Positions 11,675 through 12,977 of a stretch of 12,977 nucleotides of DNA are shown one piece after another (the first letter of the stretch is position 1; each line of letters begins with the position of its first letter). The translations under genes and the position numbers were made by a program. The DNA comes from WHSM01 sp050701635 (GTDB lineage: Bacteria > Actinomycetota > Actinomycetes > Mycobacteriales > Micromonosporaceae). The notes beneath the pieces are model-generated. The model had not been told where the DNA came from and did no database searches. It saw nothing but the letters and a program-made list of their open reading frames with translations. The stretch covers positions 1 to 12,977 of the forward strand of contig JBOGDF010000146.1 of NCBI GenBank assembly GCA_050701635.1, written 5' to 3'.

Positions 11675-12977
11675 TTACTCGCCCGGTGTGGTCTGGGCGA
11701 TCTGGCGCAGGAAGTCCATGTTGGTCTTGGACTGCTTGAGCCGGTCCATCAGCAGCTCCAGCGCCTGCGGCGGCTCGAGCCCGGAGAGCACGCGACGCAG
11801 CTTGTGCACGATCGCCATCTCCTCGGGAGCCAGCAGGATCTCTTCCTTACGGGTGCTGGAGGCGTTGACGTCCACCGCCGGGAACATCCGCTTGTCGGCG
11901 ATCTTGCGGTCCAGCTTCAGCTCCGCGTTACCGGTGGCCTTGAACTCCTCGAAGATCACCGTGTCCATGGTCGAACCGGTCTCGACCAGCGCGGTACCGA
12001 TGATCGTCAGGGAGCCGCCGTTTTCGATGTTGCGGGCCGCACCCAGGAACCGCTTCGGCGGGTAGAGCGCGGTGGAGTCGATACCACCGGACATGATCCG
12101 GCCACTCGCCGGCGCCGCCAGGTTGTACGAGCGCCCCATCCGGGTGATCGAGTCGAGCAGCACCACCACGTCGTGGCCCATCTCGACCAGCCGCTTCGCC
12201 CGCTCGATCGCGAGCTCCGCGAGCGTGGTGTGGTCCGACGGCGGACGGTCGAAGGTCGCGGCGATGACCTCGCCCTTCACCGACCGCTGCATGTCGGTGA
12301 CCTCTTCCGGCCGCTCGTCCACCAGCACCACCATCAGGTGGCACTCCGGGTTGTTGCTGGTGATGCCGTTGGCGATCTCCTGCAGCACCGTGGTCTTACC
12401 GGCCTTCGGCGGCGAGACGATCAGCGCCCGCTGCCCCTTGCCGATCGGCATGATCAGGTCGATCACCCGGGTGGTGAGCCGCTGCGGCTCGGTCTCCAGG
12501 CGGAGCCGGTCCTGCGGGTAGAGCGGGGTCAGCTTGTAGAACTCGGGGCGGCGCTTGGCCTCCTCCGGGTCCATGCCGTTGATGGTGTCGAGGCGTACCA
12601 GCGGGTTGTACTTGTCCCGCCGGTTGCCGCCGCTTCCGCCGCTGCTGCCGCTGTTCTCGCCGTCACGGGCGGCGCGTACCGCACCGGTGATGGCGTCGCC
12701 ACGGCGCAGGCCGTGCTTGCGGATCTGGCTCATCGACACGTACACGTCGTTGGCGCCGGCCAGGTAGCCGGAGGTCCGTACGAACGCGTAGTTGTCGAGC
12801 ACGTCCAGGATGCCGGCGACCGGCACCAGTACGTCGTCCTCGGTCACCACCGGCTCGGCGGTCTCGCCGCGCTCGCCACCGCGCTTGCGGCGGTCACGGT
12901 AACGGCCGCGCCGGCGGCGCCCGCCGCCCTCGCCGTCGTCATCGTCGCGGTTGCGGTCGTCGCGCTGCTGGTTGCGG
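11675..12977 (-). CDS. rho: Transcription termination factor Rho, 5' end missing
   Basis: The C-terminal 433 residues are visible; the frame is open to the right edge, so the start lies outside. The first 40 or so visible residues are Arg/Asp/Gly-rich, typical of the long N-terminal insertion of actinobacterial Rho. The RNA-binding cold-shock-like domain follows (GILDVLDNYAFVRTSGYL, about 55-72). A short Gly/Ser-rich insert lies near 106-118. The ATPase has the P-loop SPPKAGKT at visible residues 188-195, DERPEEV near 220-226, and Walker B VVVLLD at 270-275. Rho is a hexameric RNA translocase that ends transcription of untranslated RNA. A GTG at 12850 could be mistaken for the start but would remove the N-terminal insertion domain, whose codons continue in frame upstream. 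Confidence 0.97.
   Translation of the reverse strand, partial: RNQQRDDRNRDDDDGEGGGRRRRGRYRDRRKRGGERGETAEPVVTEDDVLVPVAGILDVLDNYAFVRTSGYLAGANDVYVSMSQIRKHGLRRGDAITGAVRAARDGENSGSSGGSGGNRRDKYNPLVRLDTINGMDPEEAKRRPEFYKLTPLYPQDRLRLETEPQRLTTRVIDLIMPIGKGQRALIVSPPKAGKTTVLQEIANGITSNNPECHLMVVLVDERPEEVTDMQRSVKGEVIAATFDRPPSDHTTLAELAIERAKRLVEMGHDVVVLLDSITRMGRSYNLAAPASGRIMSGGIDSTALYPPKRFLGAARNIENGGSLTIIGTALVETGSTMDTVIFEEFKATGNAELKLDRKIADKRMFPAVDVNASSTRKEEILLAPEEMAIVHKLRRVLSGLEPPQALELLMDRLKQSKTNMDFLRQIAQTTPGE

Noticed and set aside
11675..12850. rho starting at the GTG at 12850
   Set aside because: Codons typical of the Rho N-terminal insertion continue in frame to the window edge, so this is an internal codon.
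1..12977. tRNA, rRNA, transposase or phage genes
   Set aside because: I looked through both strands and saw no cloverleaf-like sequence in the spacers, no transposase-like protein and no phage protein.

Overview
The window is chromosomal DNA from a high-GC actinobacterium, about 70% G+C by eye. GTG starts are frequent, and coding regions overlap by 1 to 8 bases. The gene order rho / rpmE / prfA / prmC / sua5 / atp is the actinobacterial arrangement. A secreted enzyme after rho, a diguanylate cyclase beside prfA and a habit of writing GTAC all make a Micromonosporaceae-type organism (Micromonospora, Salinispora, Actinoplanes and relatives) the best guess. The genus cannot be fixed from the sequence alone.

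All genes but one lie on the minus strand, so transcription runs from high to low coordinates. From the right edge: rho (5' end outside the window) with a perfect intrinsic-type terminator hairpin; a 1123-residue secreted protein joining a phosphodiester glycosidase domain to a calcineurin-like phosphoesterase domain; rpmE (L31, zinc form); prfA (RF1); then the one plus-strand gene, a helical-repeat (TPR-like) GGDEF protein that faces prfA tail to tail and prmC head to head; prmC (the RF1 methyltransferase); a 125-base spacer with a G-quadruplex-capable repeat and a CATG-rich dyad; sua5/tsaC; a low-molecular-weight tyrosine phosphatase; an AtpI-like membrane protein; AtpZ; then atpB, atpE, atpF and the first codons of atpH, cut by the left edge.

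The cluster combines transcription termination (Rho), translation termination (RF1 and the enzyme that methylates its GGQ loop), a ribosomal protein, tRNA t6A synthesis and the membrane sector of ATP synthase. From sua5 leftward the genes are tightly coupled: sua5/ptp overlap by 4 bases, ptp/atpI-like by 8, and atpF/atpH by 1. This looks like one long operon feeding ATP synthase.

Most of the window is conserved housekeeping sequence, and I do not see a clear new system. The parts that deserve attention are the secreted two-enzyme fusion, the c-di-GMP gene wedged between a release factor and its modifier, several unexplained intergenic structures (G-rich repeat, CATG dyad, split inverted repeat, hairpin before atpE), and the strong GTAC excess. 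No tRNA, rRNA, CRISPR array, insertion sequence or phage gene was seen, and no gene-free stretch exceeds about 160 bases.
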